37,773 nt of DNA from Betaproteobacteria bacterium. Lineage in GTDB: Bacteria > Pseudomonadota > Gammaproteobacteria > Burkholderiales > Usitatibacteraceae. The first letter of the stretch is position 1. The number at the start of each line of letters is the position of its first letter. Of this stretch, positions 1-8,004 are shown piece after piece. The translations under genes were made by a program, and so were the position numbers. The stretch spans positions 1-37,773 of the forward strand of contig JAABQW010000320.1 of NCBI GenBank assembly GCA_011391275.1. The letters run 5' to 3'. The notes under the pieces were generated by a model. It was not told the DNA's origin, did not search any database, and saw nothing but the letters and a program-made list of their open reading frames with translations.

Positions 1-165
1 GCCGCGCCCCAGGGCGTGGAGCGCGCGTGCCCCCCTCAGGTAATCCTCGAGCCCCCGCGGCGAGAGGGCGCGCGAGGCCTCCTGCCAGGAGGCGCGCAGC
101 ACCTCGGCGGCGTGCGGGCCCAGGTCGTCGAGCAGTTCGCGGTAGTCGTCGAGGTTCGCGCCCAC
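1..165 (-). CDS. cbbO: CbbO-like protein, N-terminal fragment (cut by window edge)
   Basis: The frame opens at a GTG 21 bases after the cbbQ stop and runs off the left edge, giving 55 codons. The visible protein begins MGANLDDYRELLDDLG and continues with SWQEASRALSPRGLEDYL, an acidic, helical N-terminus as I remember it from the von Willebrand factor A protein CbbO. CbbO partners the AAA+ protein CbbQ; together they form the CbbQO motor that removes inhibitory sugar phosphates from RuBisCO. An AAGG ribosome-binding site lies 7 bases before the GTG. The VWA domain with its metal site would lie outside the window, so the name rests on position after cbbQ and on a short N-terminus. A NorD-like paralogue is the main alternative. 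Confidence 0.65.
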   Translation of the reverse strand, partial: MGANLDDYRELLDDLGPHAAEVLRASWQEASRALSPRGLEDYLRGARALHALGRG

Positions 166-186
166 GGCAGGCCTTCCCGGGCGGGG

Positions 187-996
187 TCAGAAATAGGTGG
201 TGACCGCGGCGTCGAGCGCGTCGCGCATGTCGGGGTCGTCGGTGATGGGCCGCACCAGCGCCACGCGGCAGGCGGCCACGGCCTCGACGCCGCGCGCCAT
301 GAGCGAGCCCGCGTGCACGAGCATGCGCGTGGAGATGCCCTCGTCGAGCCCGTGCCCCTTGAGGTTCCTCGCCCGCTCGGCGACGCCCACCAGCCTGGAG
401 GCCGTCGCGGCGTCCACGCCCGCCTCGTGGGCCACTATCTCGGCCTCGACCTCGTGGGCGGGATAGCCGAAGTCGAGCGCGCCGAAGCGCTGCTTGGTCG
501 AGGGCTTCAGGTCCTTCATCAGGCTCTGGTAGCCCGGGTTGTAGGAGATCACCAGCAGGAAGTCGGGGTGGGCGTGCAGCAGCTCCCCCTTCTTCTCCAG
601 GGGAAGCGCGCGCCGGGTGTCGGTGAGGGGGTGGATCACCACGATCGTGTCCTGGCGCGCCTCGACCACCTCGTCCAGGTAGCAGATGGCCCCGTGGCGC
701 GCGGCGAGCGCGAGCGGGCCGTCCTGCCAGCGCGTGCCGCCCGCATCGAGGAGGTAGCGCCCGACCAGGTCGCCGGCGGTCATGTCCTCGTTGCAGGCCA
801 CCGTCACGAGCGGCTTGCCGAGCTTCCAGGCCATGTACTCGACGAAGCGGGTCTTGCCGCAGCCGGTGGGGCCCTTGAGCATCATCGGCATGCGCGCCTG
901 CCACGCCGCCTCGAAGAGCGCGACCTCGTCGGCCACGGGCCGGTACCACGGCGCTTGGTCGAGGCGGTGGGCGGCGAGGGGGTCGGCGGCGTTCAT
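187..996 (-). CDS. cbbQ: CbbQ, AAA+ ATPase of the RuBisCO activase complex
   Basis: This 269-residue MoxR-type AAA+ protein matches my memory of CbbQ almost end to end. Walker A is GPTGCGKT at residues 42-49, Walker B is [10 protein letters not shown] near 104-113, and the family signatures [18 protein letters not shown] (about 67-84) and [14 protein letters not shown] (about 215-227) are present. It works with CbbO in the cytoplasm to reactivate inhibited RuBisCO. The start chosen is the ATG at 994-996, preceded by GGAG at good spacing. The frame stays open 22 codons further upstream, but that stretch is Arg/Pro-rich and unlike the family. The gene is divergent from the LysR gene at 1101. 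No cbbL or cbbS lies between regulator and cbbQ, so the RuBisCO genes must be elsewhere. NorQ is the close paralogue and less likely. Confidence 0.93.
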   Translation of the reverse strand: MNAADPLAAHRLDQAPWYRPVADEVALFEAAWQARMPMMLKGPTGCGKTRFVEYMAWKLGKPLVTVACNEDMTAGDLVGRYLLDAGGTRWQDGPLALAARHGAICYLDEVVEARQDTIVVIHPLTDTRRALPLEKKGELLHAHPDFLLVISYNPGYQSLMKDLKPSTKQRFGALDFGYPAHEVEAEIVAHEAGVDAATASRLVGVAERARNLKGHGLDEGISTRMLVHAGSLMARGVEAVAACRVALVRPITDDPDMRDALDAAVTTYF

Positions 997-1068
997 CGGG
1001 GGCTCCGGGCGGCGGGGGACGGGCCTCGAATCTAGGGGGGATCTCTCATAAGGTAAACTCAAAAAACG

Positions 1069-1083
1069 TTATCGTTTCCATAA
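1069..1083. promoter_or_regulatory. Putative LysR (CbbR) operator between cbbQ and cbbR
   Basis: TTAT-N7-ATAA is a perfect interrupted dyad in the 104-base divergent intergenic region. Its second T and second-last A give the T-N11-A spacing typical of LysR-family binding sites. It lies 18 bases before the cbbR GTG and about 73 bases before the cbbQ ATG, in an AT-rich island (1046-1083) within very GC-rich DNA. CbbR autoregulation and activation of the divergent genes is the likely role, by analogy only. Confidence 0.5.
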
Positions 1084-1100
1084 GCTGCAGGGGAACCACC

Positions 1101-2096
1101 GTGCCGCTTCGCCACATCACGCTGCGCCAGCTCAAGGTCTTCGAGGCCGTGGCGCGCCACCTCTCGTTCTCGCGCGCCGCCGAGGAGCTGCACCTCACGC
1201 AGCCCGCCGTCTCGATGCAGGTGAAGGGACTGGAGGCCCAGGCGGGCCTGCCGCTCTTCGAGCAGGTGGGCAAGAAGATCCACCTCACGGAGGCCGGTGC
1301 GGAGGTCGCGCGCTTCGCCCTCGAGGTGCACAGCGGCCTGAAGGACTGCGAGGACACGCTGGCCGCCATCCGCGGCGTGACCGGCGGCCGGCTGCACCTG
1401 GCGGTGGTGAGCACCGCCAAGTACTTCGCGCCGCGGCTGCTCGCGGAATTCTCGCGCCGCCATCCCGGCGTCACGGTGAAGCTCTCCGTCACCAACCGGG
1501 AGCAGGTGATCGGCGAGCTGCAGGCGAACCAGGTGGACCTCGCGATCATGGGGCGCCCGCCGCGCGGGCTGGACGTCGACGCCATCGCCTTCGCCCGGCA
1601 CCCGCACGGCATCATCGCCGCGCCCGACCACCCGCTCGCGCGCCGGCGCGGCCTGGAGCTCTCGCGCCTGGCGGGCGAGAACTTCCTCATCCGCGAACCG
1701 GGCTCGGGCACGCGCATGTCGATGGAGCGCGTCTTCGCGGAGCACCGCGTGAAGCTCGCGAGCAGCATGGAGCTCGCGAGCAACGAGACGATCAAGCAGG
1801 CGGTGATGGCGGGGATGGGCCTCACCTTCCTGTCGCTGCACACCGTCGGGCTCGAGCTGGCCGCCGGCAAGCTCGTCCGCCTGGACGTGCGCGGCACGCC
1901 GGTCACCCGCGAGTGGCACGTGGTCAGCCGGCTGGGCAAGCGCCTGTCGCCGCTCGCCGAGGCCTTCCGGTCCTTCCTCGCGGCCGACGGTGCGGCGCTC
2001 ATCGAGGAGACCACCGGCGTGCACCTGGACAGGGGCAGCGCCAAGCCCCGGAAATCCTTGAAAAAAAATGGGACTCCGGCGCAGAATCCCCTATAA
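1101..2096 (+). CDS. cbbR: LysR-family regulator, CbbR type
   Basis: This 331-residue protein starts at a GTG. It has an N-terminal winged helix-turn-helix (about residues 5-65: LRQLKVFEAVARHLSFSRAA, then HLTQPAVSMQVKGLE) followed by a LysR substrate-binding domain (about 93-300). The QPAVSMQVK recognition helix and NREQVIGELQANQVDLAIMG are typical of CbbR, which senses Calvin-cycle metabolites and activates cbb operons. Divergent placement from cbbQ/cbbO supports that assignment. The C-terminal 25 residues are basic and poorly conserved. The stop codon overlaps the -10 box of the next gene's promoter. The exact effector and targets cannot be read from sequence. Confidence 0.88.
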   Translation: MPLRHITLRQLKVFEAVARHLSFSRAAEELHLTQPAVSMQVKGLEAQAGLPLFEQVGKKIHLTEAGAEVARFALEVHSGLKDCEDTLAAIRGVTGGRLHLAVVSTAKYFAPRLLAEFSRRHPGVTVKLSVTNREQVIGELQANQVDLAIMGRPPRGLDVDAIAFARHPHGIIAAPDHPLARRRGLELSRLAGENFLIREPGSGTRMSMERVFAEHRVKLASSMELASNETIKQAVMAGMGLTFLSLHTVGLELAAGKLVRLDVRGTPVTREWHVVSRLGKRLSPLAEAFRSFLAADGAALIEETTGVHLDRGSAKPRKSLKKNGTPAQNPL

Positions 2097-2097
2097 T
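2070..2097 (+). promoter_or_regulatory. Promoter for speH-speE
   Basis: A perfect TATAAT (2092-2097) overlaps the cbbR stop codon. A weak -35 (GGGACT, 2070-2075) sits 16 bases upstream. Transcription would begin near 2104, giving a leader of about 178 nt before the speH GTG. Confidence 0.55.
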
Positions 2098-2103
2098 GTA
2101 CGG

Positions 2104-2281
2104 TTCCGCTTTCGTCACAAAAAACTGCTTGTCTATACCGCTGCAGAGAGGATTCCACCCGCCGCCCGATTGATTCGGGCGCCGCCCGCGTCGCCACTGG
2201 CGATCGGGGCGGGCGCCCGAGGCCGAGCGACCAAGGTGCATTCCCCCTCGCGAGGATCCGCCACCAGAGGGAGGTAACGGA
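2104..2281 (+). promoter_or_regulatory. Long GC-rich 5' leader of speH with hairpins
   Basis: About 178 nt separate the likely transcription start from the speH start. A perfect 7-bp hairpin lies at 2163-2181 (CGCCCGA, loop TTGAT, TCGGGCG). A second GC-rich structure follows (about 2182-2218), with an inner CGCC-ACT-GGCG helix and imperfect outer pairing of GCCGCCCG with GGGCGGGC. No small ORF with a ribosome-binding site stands out. I do not recognise a known riboswitch. It could still be a structured leader controlling polyamine synthesis. Confidence 0.35.
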
Positions 2282-2692
2282 GTGAAGGGACTGCACATAA
2301 TCGCCGACCTGTACGGCTGCCGGAACCGCGAAATGCTGGCCTCGTCCGCCATGCTTCGCGAGTCATGCGTGGCGGCCTGCAAGGAAGTCGGGCTCACGGT
2401 CCTCGGGGACCACTTCTACCAGTTCGAAGGGCTTGACGCGACCCAGGTCGGCGGCGCCACCGGCGCGGTCGTCTTCGCGGAATCGCACCTCGCGATCCAC
2501 ACCTGGCCCGAGCGCGACGGCGCCACGCTCGACGTGTACGTCTGCAACGTCACCTGCGACAACAGCGACAAGGCGGAGAAGCTCTACGCGACGCTCGCCG
2601 CGGCCCTGCAGCCCGGCGACATCCTCGTCGAGCGCGTCTGGCGCGGTCGCGACCTGCCTGTCCGGAAGACGCGTCTCGCGGCCGTGAAATAG
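2282..2692 (+). CDS. speH: S-adenosylmethionine decarboxylase proenzyme (SpeH-type)
   Basis: This 136-residue pyruvoyl enzyme makes decarboxylated S-adenosylmethionine, the aminopropyl donor for spermidine. The motif AESHLAIHTWPE places the self-cleavage serine at Ser68, which becomes the pyruvoyl group. His73 and Cys88 keep the same +5 and +20 spacing as the processing and catalytic residues of the short Thermotoga-type enzyme. The length fits this short class rather than the roughly 264-residue Escherichia coli form. The start is a GTG with AGGGAGG about 8 bases upstream. It lies directly before speE, its metabolic partner. Confidence 0.95.
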   Translation: MKGLHIIADLYGCRNREMLASSAMLRESCVAACKEVGLTVLGDHFYQFEGLDATQVGGATGAVVFAESHLAIHTWPERDGATLDVYVCNVTCDNSDKAEKLYATLAAALQPGDILVERVWRGRDLPVRKTRLAAVK

Positions 2693-2710
2693 TCCCGGCG
2701 GCTCTCGCCT

Positions 2711-2734
2711 GGCGCCCGCCCCGCGGCGGGCGCC
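2711..2734 (+). repeat. 10-bp perfect hairpin between speH and speE
   Basis: GGCGCCCGCC, loop CCGC, then GGCGGGCGCC forms a 10-bp GC-only stem in the 65-base gap between speH and speE. No U-tract follows, so it is a poor intrinsic terminator. It may stabilise the speH message or reduce read-through, uncoupling the two levels. Confidence 0.55.
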
Positions 2735-2757
2735 TCCACGACGGGGAGCACCCCAGC

Positions 2758-3603
2758 ATGTCCGAAAGAATCTTCGAGCGCCTCAACGACGGGAGCGGCG
2801 TCTGGTTCGAGGGCACGCTCGTCGAGCGGCGCCGGACGCCCTTCCAGCTTCTCGAGGTCTGGGACACGCCGGAGCTCGGCCGCATCTTCAGGCTGGACGG
2901 CTTCAACATGACCAGCGAGCGCGACGAGTTCTTCTACCACGAGAACCTCGTCCACCCCGCCGCGGTCGCCCACGCCGCGCCCCGCAGGGCCCTGGTGATC
3001 GGCGGCGGCGACGGGGGCTCCTCCGAGGAACTGCTCAAGCACTCGACGATCGAGCTCGTGCACATGGTCGAGCTCGACCCCGACGTGATCGAGATCGCGA
3101 AGGCGCAGTTCGGCCGGGTCCACCGGGGAGCATTCGAGGACCCGCGCCTCGAGGTGAGCGTAGGCGACGGCATCGCGCACCTGCGCACGACCGGCGTGCG
3201 CTACGACCTCGTTGCGATGGACCTCACCGACCCCGTGGGCCCATCCCTAGAGCTCTACTCGCCCGCCACCTTCGCCCTCGCGCGGGGTGCCATGGCCGAA
3301 GGCGGCGCGCTGGTCCTGCACATGGGCTCGCCCTTCTCGCATCCCGACCGGGTCCGGCAGACGCTCGCGAGCCTGCGCGCGGTCTTCCGCGTGGTGGCGC
3401 CGTACTTCGTGCACATCCCGCTCTACGGGTCGATCTGGGGGTTCGCCTGCGCCTCCGACTCGCTGGACCCGCGCACGGTCGAACCCGCCGAGATCGACCG
3501 GCGCCTCGCGGCGCGCGGCGTCGGCGACCTTCAGTACTACAACGGCGAGGTCCACCGCGCCGTCTTCGCGTTGCCCAACTACGTGCGCTCGCTCGTCGCG
3601 TGA
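2758..3603 (+). CDS. speE: Spermidine synthase (polyamine aminopropyltransferase)
   Basis: This 281-residue protein transfers an aminopropyl group from decarboxylated S-adenosylmethionine to putrescine. An N-terminal beta-strand domain (about 1-60, with VWFEGTLVERRRTPFQ) precedes a Rossmann-like methyltransferase fold. The family motif VIGGGDGGSSEELLKH lies near residues 81-96, the acidic ligand residue is in MVELDPDVIE, and the catalytic region is DLVAMDLTDPVGPS. The length is typical. It follows speH by 65 bases and is probably co-transcribed with it. Its stop codon is the first three bases of the inverted-repeat element at 3601-3696. Activity towards other amines cannot be excluded. Confidence 0.95.
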   Translation: MSERIFERLNDGSGVWFEGTLVERRRTPFQLLEVWDTPELGRIFRLDGFNMTSERDEFFYHENLVHPAAVAHAAPRRALVIGGGDGGSSEELLKHSTIELVHMVELDPDVIEIAKAQFGRVHRGAFEDPRLEVSVGDGIAHLRTTGVRYDLVAMDLTDPVGPSLELYSPATFALARGAMAEGGALVLHMGSPFSHPDRVRQTLASLRAVFRVVAPYFVHIPLYGSIWGFACASDSLDPRTVEPAEIDRRLAARGVGDLQYYNGEVHRAVFALPNYVRSLVA

Positions 3604-3696
3604 CGGGCATTGGGGACGGTTCTTGGGGACGGTTCCTGGATCAAATTGAAGGGAAGGGTTCCCTTCCGATCCAGGAACCGTCCCCAGTGCCCGTCA
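3601..3696. repeat. Palindromic REP/RAYT-like intergenic element
   Basis: Outer arms TGACGGGCA (3601-3609) and TGCCCGTCA (3688-3696) flank a perfect 19-bp inverted repeat (3624-3642 with 3668-3686) built around TGGGGACGGTTCC. An inner 8-bp hairpin lies at 3648-3666. The 13-mer TTGGGGACGGTTC is tandemly duplicated on the left (3610-3622, 3623-3635), so the right arm can pair with either copy. From memory, GGGGACGGTTC-type palindromes resemble repeats linked to REP-associated tyrosine transposases. The outer arms contain the stop codons of both convergent genes, so it may also end transcription from both sides. Confidence 0.8.
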
Positions 3697-4545
3697 GGGA
3701 CCCAGCCGCTCACGCACCCACTTCTTCCACTCCTCGAACAGCGCCGGCGTGCGTGCCGCGATCGCCGGCCGATCCCATGCCGGACCCGACCAGAAGTCGT
3801 CCTCGACGAGCGTGGCTATGCGCGCCCCCGCCTCTTCCGCGATGAGGGCGCCCGCGGCGTAGTCCCAGACCTTCTGCCCGGCGTGGAGCAGGAGGTCGCG
3901 CCGGCCCGCGGCGAGGTGGCACCACGCGAGCGCGGAGGAGCCGCTGGTGACGCGCCGGGCGAACGGCGGCCGGTGCTTGAGCTCGTGGCGGACGTGCGAA
4001 AGGGTGCGGCGCAGGTCGACCTCGGCCACGGCCTGCGCGAGGCCGATCTCCGCTGCAGGCGGCCGCAGCGGGAACCCGTCGCGCCAGGCGCCCGCGCCGC
4101 GCACGGCAAAGTAGGCCTCGTCGGCGATGGGGTCGACCACGGCGCCGAACACGGGGCGGTCGCCCTGCATCAGGGCGGCGGAGACGGCGAAATAGGGTAC
4201 GCCGGCGCTGAAGTTCGCGGTGCCGTCGAGCGGGTCGATGCACCAGAAGCGGCCGCCGGAATCCCAGATGCGCCGCTGCTCGGCGTCCTCCATCTCCTCC
4301 CCCAGGACCGCCACGGGCTCGATGCGTGCGAGCGCGATGGCGAGCGCATGCTGCGCCGCGAGGTCGGCTTCGGTCACGAGGCTGCCGTCGTCCTTGCGCT
4401 GGGCGGTGACGGCGCGGAAGCGCGGCAGGATCTCGGTGGCGGCGACTTCGCGCACGGCGCGCACCGCCCGCGAGGCGAACTCGACGGTGAGCGGCTCCGG
4501 CGCGACCGGAGAGCCCGGCGTGCCGGGCGTGGCGGGGGAAGGCAT
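3694..4545 (-). CDS. Inositol monophosphatase-family phosphatase
   Basis: This 283-residue protein belongs to the Mg2+-dependent, lithium-sensitive phosphatase family that includes inositol monophosphatase (SuhB), 3'(2'),5'-bisphosphate nucleotidase (CysQ) and histidinol-phosphatase (HisN). The metal-binding motifs are present: LGEEME at about 81-86, [10 protein letters not shown] at 103-112 and [17 protein letters not shown] from 225. The first 18 residues are Pro/Gly-rich and may not all be translated; no clear ribosome-binding site precedes the ATG at 4545. It is convergent with speE and divergent from rsmE. The motifs fix the family but not the substrate. Confidence 0.88.
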   Translation of the reverse strand: MPSPATPGTPGSPVAPEPLTVEFASRAVRAVREVAATEILPRFRAVTAQRKDDGSLVTEADLAAQHALAIALARIEPVAVLGEEMEDAEQRRIWDSGGRFWCIDPLDGTANFSAGVPYFAVSAALMQGDRPVFGAVVDPIADEAYFAVRGAGAWRDGFPLRPPAAEIGLAQAVAEVDLRRTLSHVRHELKHRPPFARRVTSGSSALAWCHLAAGRRDLLLHAGQKVWDYAAGALIAEEAGARIATLVEDDFWSGPAWDRPAIAARTPALFEEWKKWVRERLGP

Positions 4546-4617
4546 GGGGGCGGTCGCCGGTCGATGGCGATCGGTATGTTAGCATCGGCACGACTGCCGT
4601 CCTCCCCCCGCCTCTCC

Positions 4618-5352
4618 ATGGCTTCCCCCCGCATCTTCTGCGATCTCCGGCTCGGCCCGGGCGCCAAGTTCTCCCTTCCCGAAGACGCCGCCAACCACGT
4701 GGCCAGGTCGCTGCGGCTGCACGCCGGCGACTCGCTCGTGGTCTTCGACGGCCGCGGCGGGGAGTTCGAGGCCGCGATCCTGCGCATCGACCGGGGGCAC
4801 GTGGAGGTGAAGACGGGCGCCCTCCGCGAGACCGAGCGCGAGTCGCCCCTCGTCGTGGGCGTGGTGCAGGGACTGCCCGAGGCGGACAAGATGGACTGGA
4901 TCCTGCAGAAATCCGTCGAACTGGGCGTGGCCTGGATCCAGCCCGTCGTCTGCGACCGGAGCGTGGTGCGCCTGTCCGGCGACCGCGCGGCACGTCGCGA
5001 GGCGCATTGGCAGCGGGTGGTGATCGCCGCCTGCGAGCAGTGCGGGCGCAACCAGGTCCCCGCGTTGCGGCCCACGCAGGCCTTCCGCGACTGGGCTGCG
5101 ACCCCCTCGGAGGCCGCGCGCTGGATGCTCGCGCCAGGCGCGGAGGCGTGCCTCGCCGCCCAGCCGCCGCCGGCGGGGCCGGTGGAGCTCCTCGTGGGGC
5201 CGGAAGGCGGGCTTTCGGAGCGCGAGATCGACATCGCCGCCACGGTCGGGTTCGCGTCGTTGTCGCTGGGCCCGCGGGTGCTGCGCACGGAGACGGCGCC
5301 GCTCGCCGTGCTTTCGGCGATGCAGGCCCTCTGGGGCGACTTCCGCCGGTAG
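4618..5352 (+). CDS. rsmE: 16S rRNA (uracil-1498-N3)-methyltransferase RsmE
   Basis: This 244-residue SPOUT-class methyltransferase methylates U1498 of 16S rRNA. The N-terminal PUA-like domain (about 1-75) carries [13 protein letters not shown]. The C-terminal trefoil-knot domain carries EQCGRNQVP (140-148), [14 protein letters not shown] (191-204) and [17 protein letters not shown] (216-232). The ATG at 4618 gives [10 protein letters not shown], matching usual family N-termini. The frame stays open much further upstream, but there it is antisense to the phosphatase gene and looks non-coding. No Shine-Dalgarno sequence is seen. argA follows 30 bases downstream, probably in the same transcript. 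Confidence 0.94.
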   Translation: MASPRIFCDLRLGPGAKFSLPEDAANHVARSLRLHAGDSLVVFDGRGGEFEAAILRIDRGHVEVKTGALRETERESPLVVGVVQGLPEADKMDWILQKSVELGVAWIQPVVCDRSVVRLSGDRAARREAHWQRVVIAACEQCGRNQVPALRPTQAFRDWAATPSEAARWMLAPGAEACLAAQPPPAGPVELLVGPEGGLSEREIDIAATVGFASLSLGPRVLRTETAPLAVLSAMQALWGDFRR

Positions 5353-5382
5353 AATCCGCCTCGCGACCCCGAGGACGCCCCG

Positions 5383-6711
5383 ATGCCCAAGCCTCCAGAA
5401 CTCAAGACCGAAGCCTTCGTGAAGTGGTTCCGGTCGGCCACGCCCTACATCCACCAGTGGGGCGGGGCGACGTTCGTCATCGCCTTCGGCGGCGAGGTGC
5501 TGGCCGATGGGGAGTTCCAGCAGCTCACGCACGACATCAACGTGCTGGTGAGTCTCGAGGTGCGCGTGGTGCTGGTGCACGGCACGCGCCCGCAGGTCGA
5601 GGAGCAGATGCGCCAGCACGGCGTGGCCTCGCGCTACGTGGGCAACCGCCGCGTGACCGACGCGAAGGCCCTCGCGTGCGTGAAGGAGGCCAACGGCATC
5701 GTGCGCGTGGAGATGGAGGCGCTGCTCTCGATGGAGCTCGCCAACAGCCCCATGTGGGGAGCCGACATCCGCGTCTCGTCGGGGAACTTCGTCACGGCGA
5801 AGCCCGTGGGCGTGGTGGACGGCGTGGACTTCGGCCACACGGGGGAGGTGAGGAAGATCGACGCCGAGGGCATCCGCCGGCGCCTGGACGACGACGAGGT
5901 GGTGCTCATCTCGCCCATCGGCTTCTCGCCCACGGGAGACGTCTTCAACTGCACCCTCGAGGACGTGGCGACCTCCACCGCGATCGCGCTTCAGGCCGAC
6001 AAGCTCATCTTCCTCACCGAGACGGCGGGCGCCCTCGACGGGAAGGCGCGGCTCATCTCGGAGCTCACCGTGAAGCAGGCCGGGGAGCTCGTCGCCGCCA
6101 ACGGCGGCCTCGCCGAGGACGTGCAGATCTACCTGCCGTGCGCCCTGAAGGCCTGCTCCAACGGCGTGAAGCGGTCCCACCTCATCAGCCGGCACGTCGA
6201 CGGGGCGCTCCTCCTCGAGCTCTTCACCCACCACGGCATCGGCACCATGGTGGTGCCCGAGTCGCCGGAGGTCATCCGCGATGCGACCGCCGCGGACATC
6301 GCCGGGATCGTGCAGATCATCGAGCCCCTGGAGCAGCAGGGCATCCTGGTGCGGCGCGAGCGCGACAAGCTCGAGGGCGAGATCGGGCGCTTCTTCGTGA
6401 TCGAGAGCGAGGGCAACATCCTGGGCTGCGCGGCGCTCTACCCGTTTCCCGAGGAGGCGACCGCGGAGCTCGCCTGCCTCGCGGTCAACCCCTTCTACCG
6501 CGACGGCGGCCGCGGCGAGCGGCTCCTCGCCTTCGCGGAGGCGCGCGCGCGGAAGGCGGGGCTCGCGTCCCTCTTCGTGCTCTCGACGCGCACGACGCAC
6601 TGGTTCATCGAACGCGGCTTCGCGGAGGCCGACATCTCGCGCCTGCCCGGTCGCAAGCAGTCGCTCTACAATTACGAACGCCGATCCAAGATCTTCATGA
6701 AGGGACTCTAG
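5383..6711 (+). CDS. argA: Amino-acid N-acetyltransferase (N-acetylglutamate synthase)
   Basis: This 442-residue enzyme makes N-acetylglutamate from acetyl-CoA and glutamate, the first step of arginine synthesis. It has the classic two-domain layout: an amino-acid-kinase-like domain (about 15-290; [15 protein letters not shown], and [18 protein letters not shown]) that carries the arginine feedback site, and a C-terminal GNAT acetyltransferase domain (about 295-435; [19 protein letters not shown], then [15 protein letters not shown]). GAGGA precedes the ATG. It follows rsmE closely and is followed after 2 bases by the yggX-type gene, so the three probably form one operon. Other arginine genes (argD, argF) lie at 25.5-27.7 kb. 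Confidence 0.96.
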   Translation: MPKPPELKTEAFVKWFRSATPYIHQWGGATFVIAFGGEVLADGEFQQLTHDINVLVSLEVRVVLVHGTRPQVEEQMRQHGVASRYVGNRRVTDAKALACVKEANGIVRVEMEALLSMELANSPMWGADIRVSSGNFVTAKPVGVVDGVDFGHTGEVRKIDAEGIRRRLDDDEVVLISPIGFSPTGDVFNCTLEDVATSTAIALQADKLIFLTETAGALDGKARLISELTVKQAGELVAANGGLAEDVQIYLPCALKACSNGVKRSHLISRHVDGALLLELFTHHGIGTMVVPESPEVIRDATAADIAGIVQIIEPLEQQGILVRRERDKLEGEIGRFFVIESEGNILGCAALYPFPEEATAELACLAVNPFYRDGGRGERLLAFAEARARKAGLASLFVLSTRTTHWFIERGFAEADISRLPGRKQSLYNYERRSKIFMKGL

Positions 6712-6713
6712 CA

Positions 6714-6983
6714 ATGGCTCGAATGGTCAACTGCATCAAGCTCAAGCGCGAGGCCGAGGGCCTCGATTTCCCGCCCTACCCCGGCGAGCTCGGCAAGAAG
6801 CTCTGGGAGGCCGTCTCGAAGGAGGCCTGGAAGGCCTGGCTCGAGCAGCAGAAGATGCTCGTGAACGAGAACCGCCTCAACCTCGCCGACCCGAAGGCGC
6901 GCAAGTACCTCGAGGAGCAGATGACGAGGCACTTCTTCGGCGACGGCGCGGATGCCGTGCAGGGGTACGTGCCGAAGTCTTGA
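6714..6983 (+). CDS. yggX: Fe(II)-trafficking / oxidative damage protection protein (YggX family)
   Basis: This 89-residue cytoplasmic protein has the conserved YggX beginning [20 protein letters not shown] with its single reactive cysteine at Cys7. The family protects iron-sulphur clusters from oxidants and is thought to help iron reach them. Further typical motifs are [36 protein letters not shown] and a C-terminal MTRHFFGDG. The ATG follows the argA stop by two bases, indicating translational coupling. The 54-bp inverted repeat begins seven bases after its stop. Confidence 0.96.
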   Translation: MARMVNCIKLKREAEGLDFPPYPGELGKKLWEAVSKEAWKAWLEQQKMLVNENRLNLADPKARKYLEEQMTRHFFGDGADAVQGYVPKS

Positions 6984-6990
6984 GCGGTAG

Positions 6991-7176
6991 GGAGTGACGC
7001 TGCCCAAAGGCTGGGACACGGATGAACACGGATGAACACGGATAGGGCCTGAGAGTTCGCAACGACGTGCATGCAGAAGCAACGCCGCGGTTGGAGGCAC
7101 TGCGCGTCCAGACGTCAGGAATTATCCGTGTTCATCCGTGTTCATCCGTGTCCCAGCCTTTGGGTCGCGTCACTCC
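6991..7176. repeat. MITE-like element: 54-bp inverted repeats with 10-bp tandem units
   Basis: Arms at 6991-7044 and 7123-7176 match as inverted repeats at 52 of 54 positions and enclose 78 bases of unrelated sequence. Each arm holds tandem copies of CACGGATGAA. The mirrored form (ATCCGTGTTCATCCGTG) is, from memory, a widespread intergenic repeat that often yields spurious ORFs reading VFIRVHPCPS, as it does here. No transposase is present. It lies between the convergent yggX and phoU genes. Confidence 0.8.
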
Positions 7177-7179
7177 ATG

Positions 7180-7204
7180 AAAAAGCCGCCCCAGGGCGGC
7201 TTTT
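7180..7204. terminator. Bidirectional intrinsic terminator between yggX and phoU
   Basis: AGCCGCC-CCAG-GGCGGCT forms a GC stem flanked by AAAA on the left and TTTT on the right (7201-7204), so it reads as hairpin plus U-tract on both strands. It can end transcripts from yggX (plus) and phoU (minus). Confidence 0.85.
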
Positions 7205-7228
7205 CGGTTCCTGCGCGGAGCCGTTCCG

Positions 7229-7945
7229 TCACTCGGAGGAGGTCTCCCGCTCGAACTCCTCCACGGTGACGTGCCGCACGTCCTTGCCCTTCACCAGGTA
7301 GACCACGTACTCGGACATGTTCTTGGAGTGGTCGCCGATGCGCTCCAGGGCCTTGGCCACGAAGAGGATCTCGATGGAGGTGGAGATGGTGCGCGGGTCC
7401 TCCATCATGAAGGTGATGAGCTGGCGCATGATGCCGCGGAACTGCTCGTCGAGCAGGCGGTCCTGGCGGACGACGGCGGCGGCCTCGCTGATGTCCACGC
7501 GCGCAAAGGCGTCGAGCGCCTTCTTGAGCATCTCCAGCGCGATCCCGGCCGCGACCTTGATCTCGCCGAAGCGTGGCAGGAGAAGCCGCTCGGCCGAGTA
7601 GATGAGCTTGGTCATGCGGGCGATCTTCTCCGCCTCGTCGCCGATGCGCTCGAGGTCGGTGATCATCTTGATGACCGTCATGATCATGCGCAGGTCCTGC
7701 GCGGCCGGCTGGCGGCGCGCGATGATGTGCGCGCAGTCCTCGTCGATCTGCACCTCGAGCGCGTTCACCCGGTGGTCGTTGGCGATCGTCTGCTCGGCGA
7801 GCTGGAGGTTGCCGGACGTGAGCGCCTCGATGGCGGCCGTGATCTGGGTCTCCACGAGGCCGCCCATCTGCAGGACGAGCGAACGGACGGTCTCGAGCTC
7901 CGCGTCGTAACGCTTCGAGATGTGATCCTGGGTGTTCACGGGCAT
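7229..7945 (-). CDS. phoU: Phosphate-signalling regulator PhoU
   Basis: This 238-residue all-alpha protein has two PhoU repeats. The first holds ALEVQIDEDCAHIIARRQPA, then QDLRMIMTVIKMITDLERIGDEAEKIA (about 60-115). The second holds TSIEILFVAKALERIGDHSKN near 185-205. The E/DxxxD metal-binding pattern ERIGD occurs in both. PhoU dampens PhoR/PhoB signalling and phosphate uptake through the Pst transporter. The start chosen (MPVNTQDHISKRYDAEL) fits the family; the open frame upstream is not conserved. No pst or phoB/phoR gene is visible nearby. A candidate Pho box lies upstream. Confidence 0.95.
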   Translation of the reverse strand: MPVNTQDHISKRYDAELETVRSLVLQMGGLVETQITAAIEALTSGNLQLAEQTIANDHRVNALEVQIDEDCAHIIARRQPAAQDLRMIMTVIKMITDLERIGDEAEKIARMTKLIYSAERLLLPRFGEIKVAAGIALEMLKKALDAFARVDISEAAAVVRQDRLLDEQFRGIMRQLITFMMEDPRTISTSIEILFVAKALERIGDHSKNMSEYVVYLVKGKDVRHVTVEEFERETSSE

Positions 7946-8004
7946 TGCGTTGATCCTCTTGCGGTGCGCGGTCCCGCGGGGGGCGGGCGCGCGCCGGATG
8001 GCTG

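Noticed and set aside
3610-4617. Upstream extension of the rsmE reading frame
   Set aside because: It runs antisense through the phosphatase gene and the repeat element; RsmE homology begins only at the ATG at 4618.
7012-7040. Short tandem repeats that might be a CRISPR remnant
   Set aside because: The units are only 10 bases, directly adjacent without spacers, and form inverted arms; no cas genes are present.
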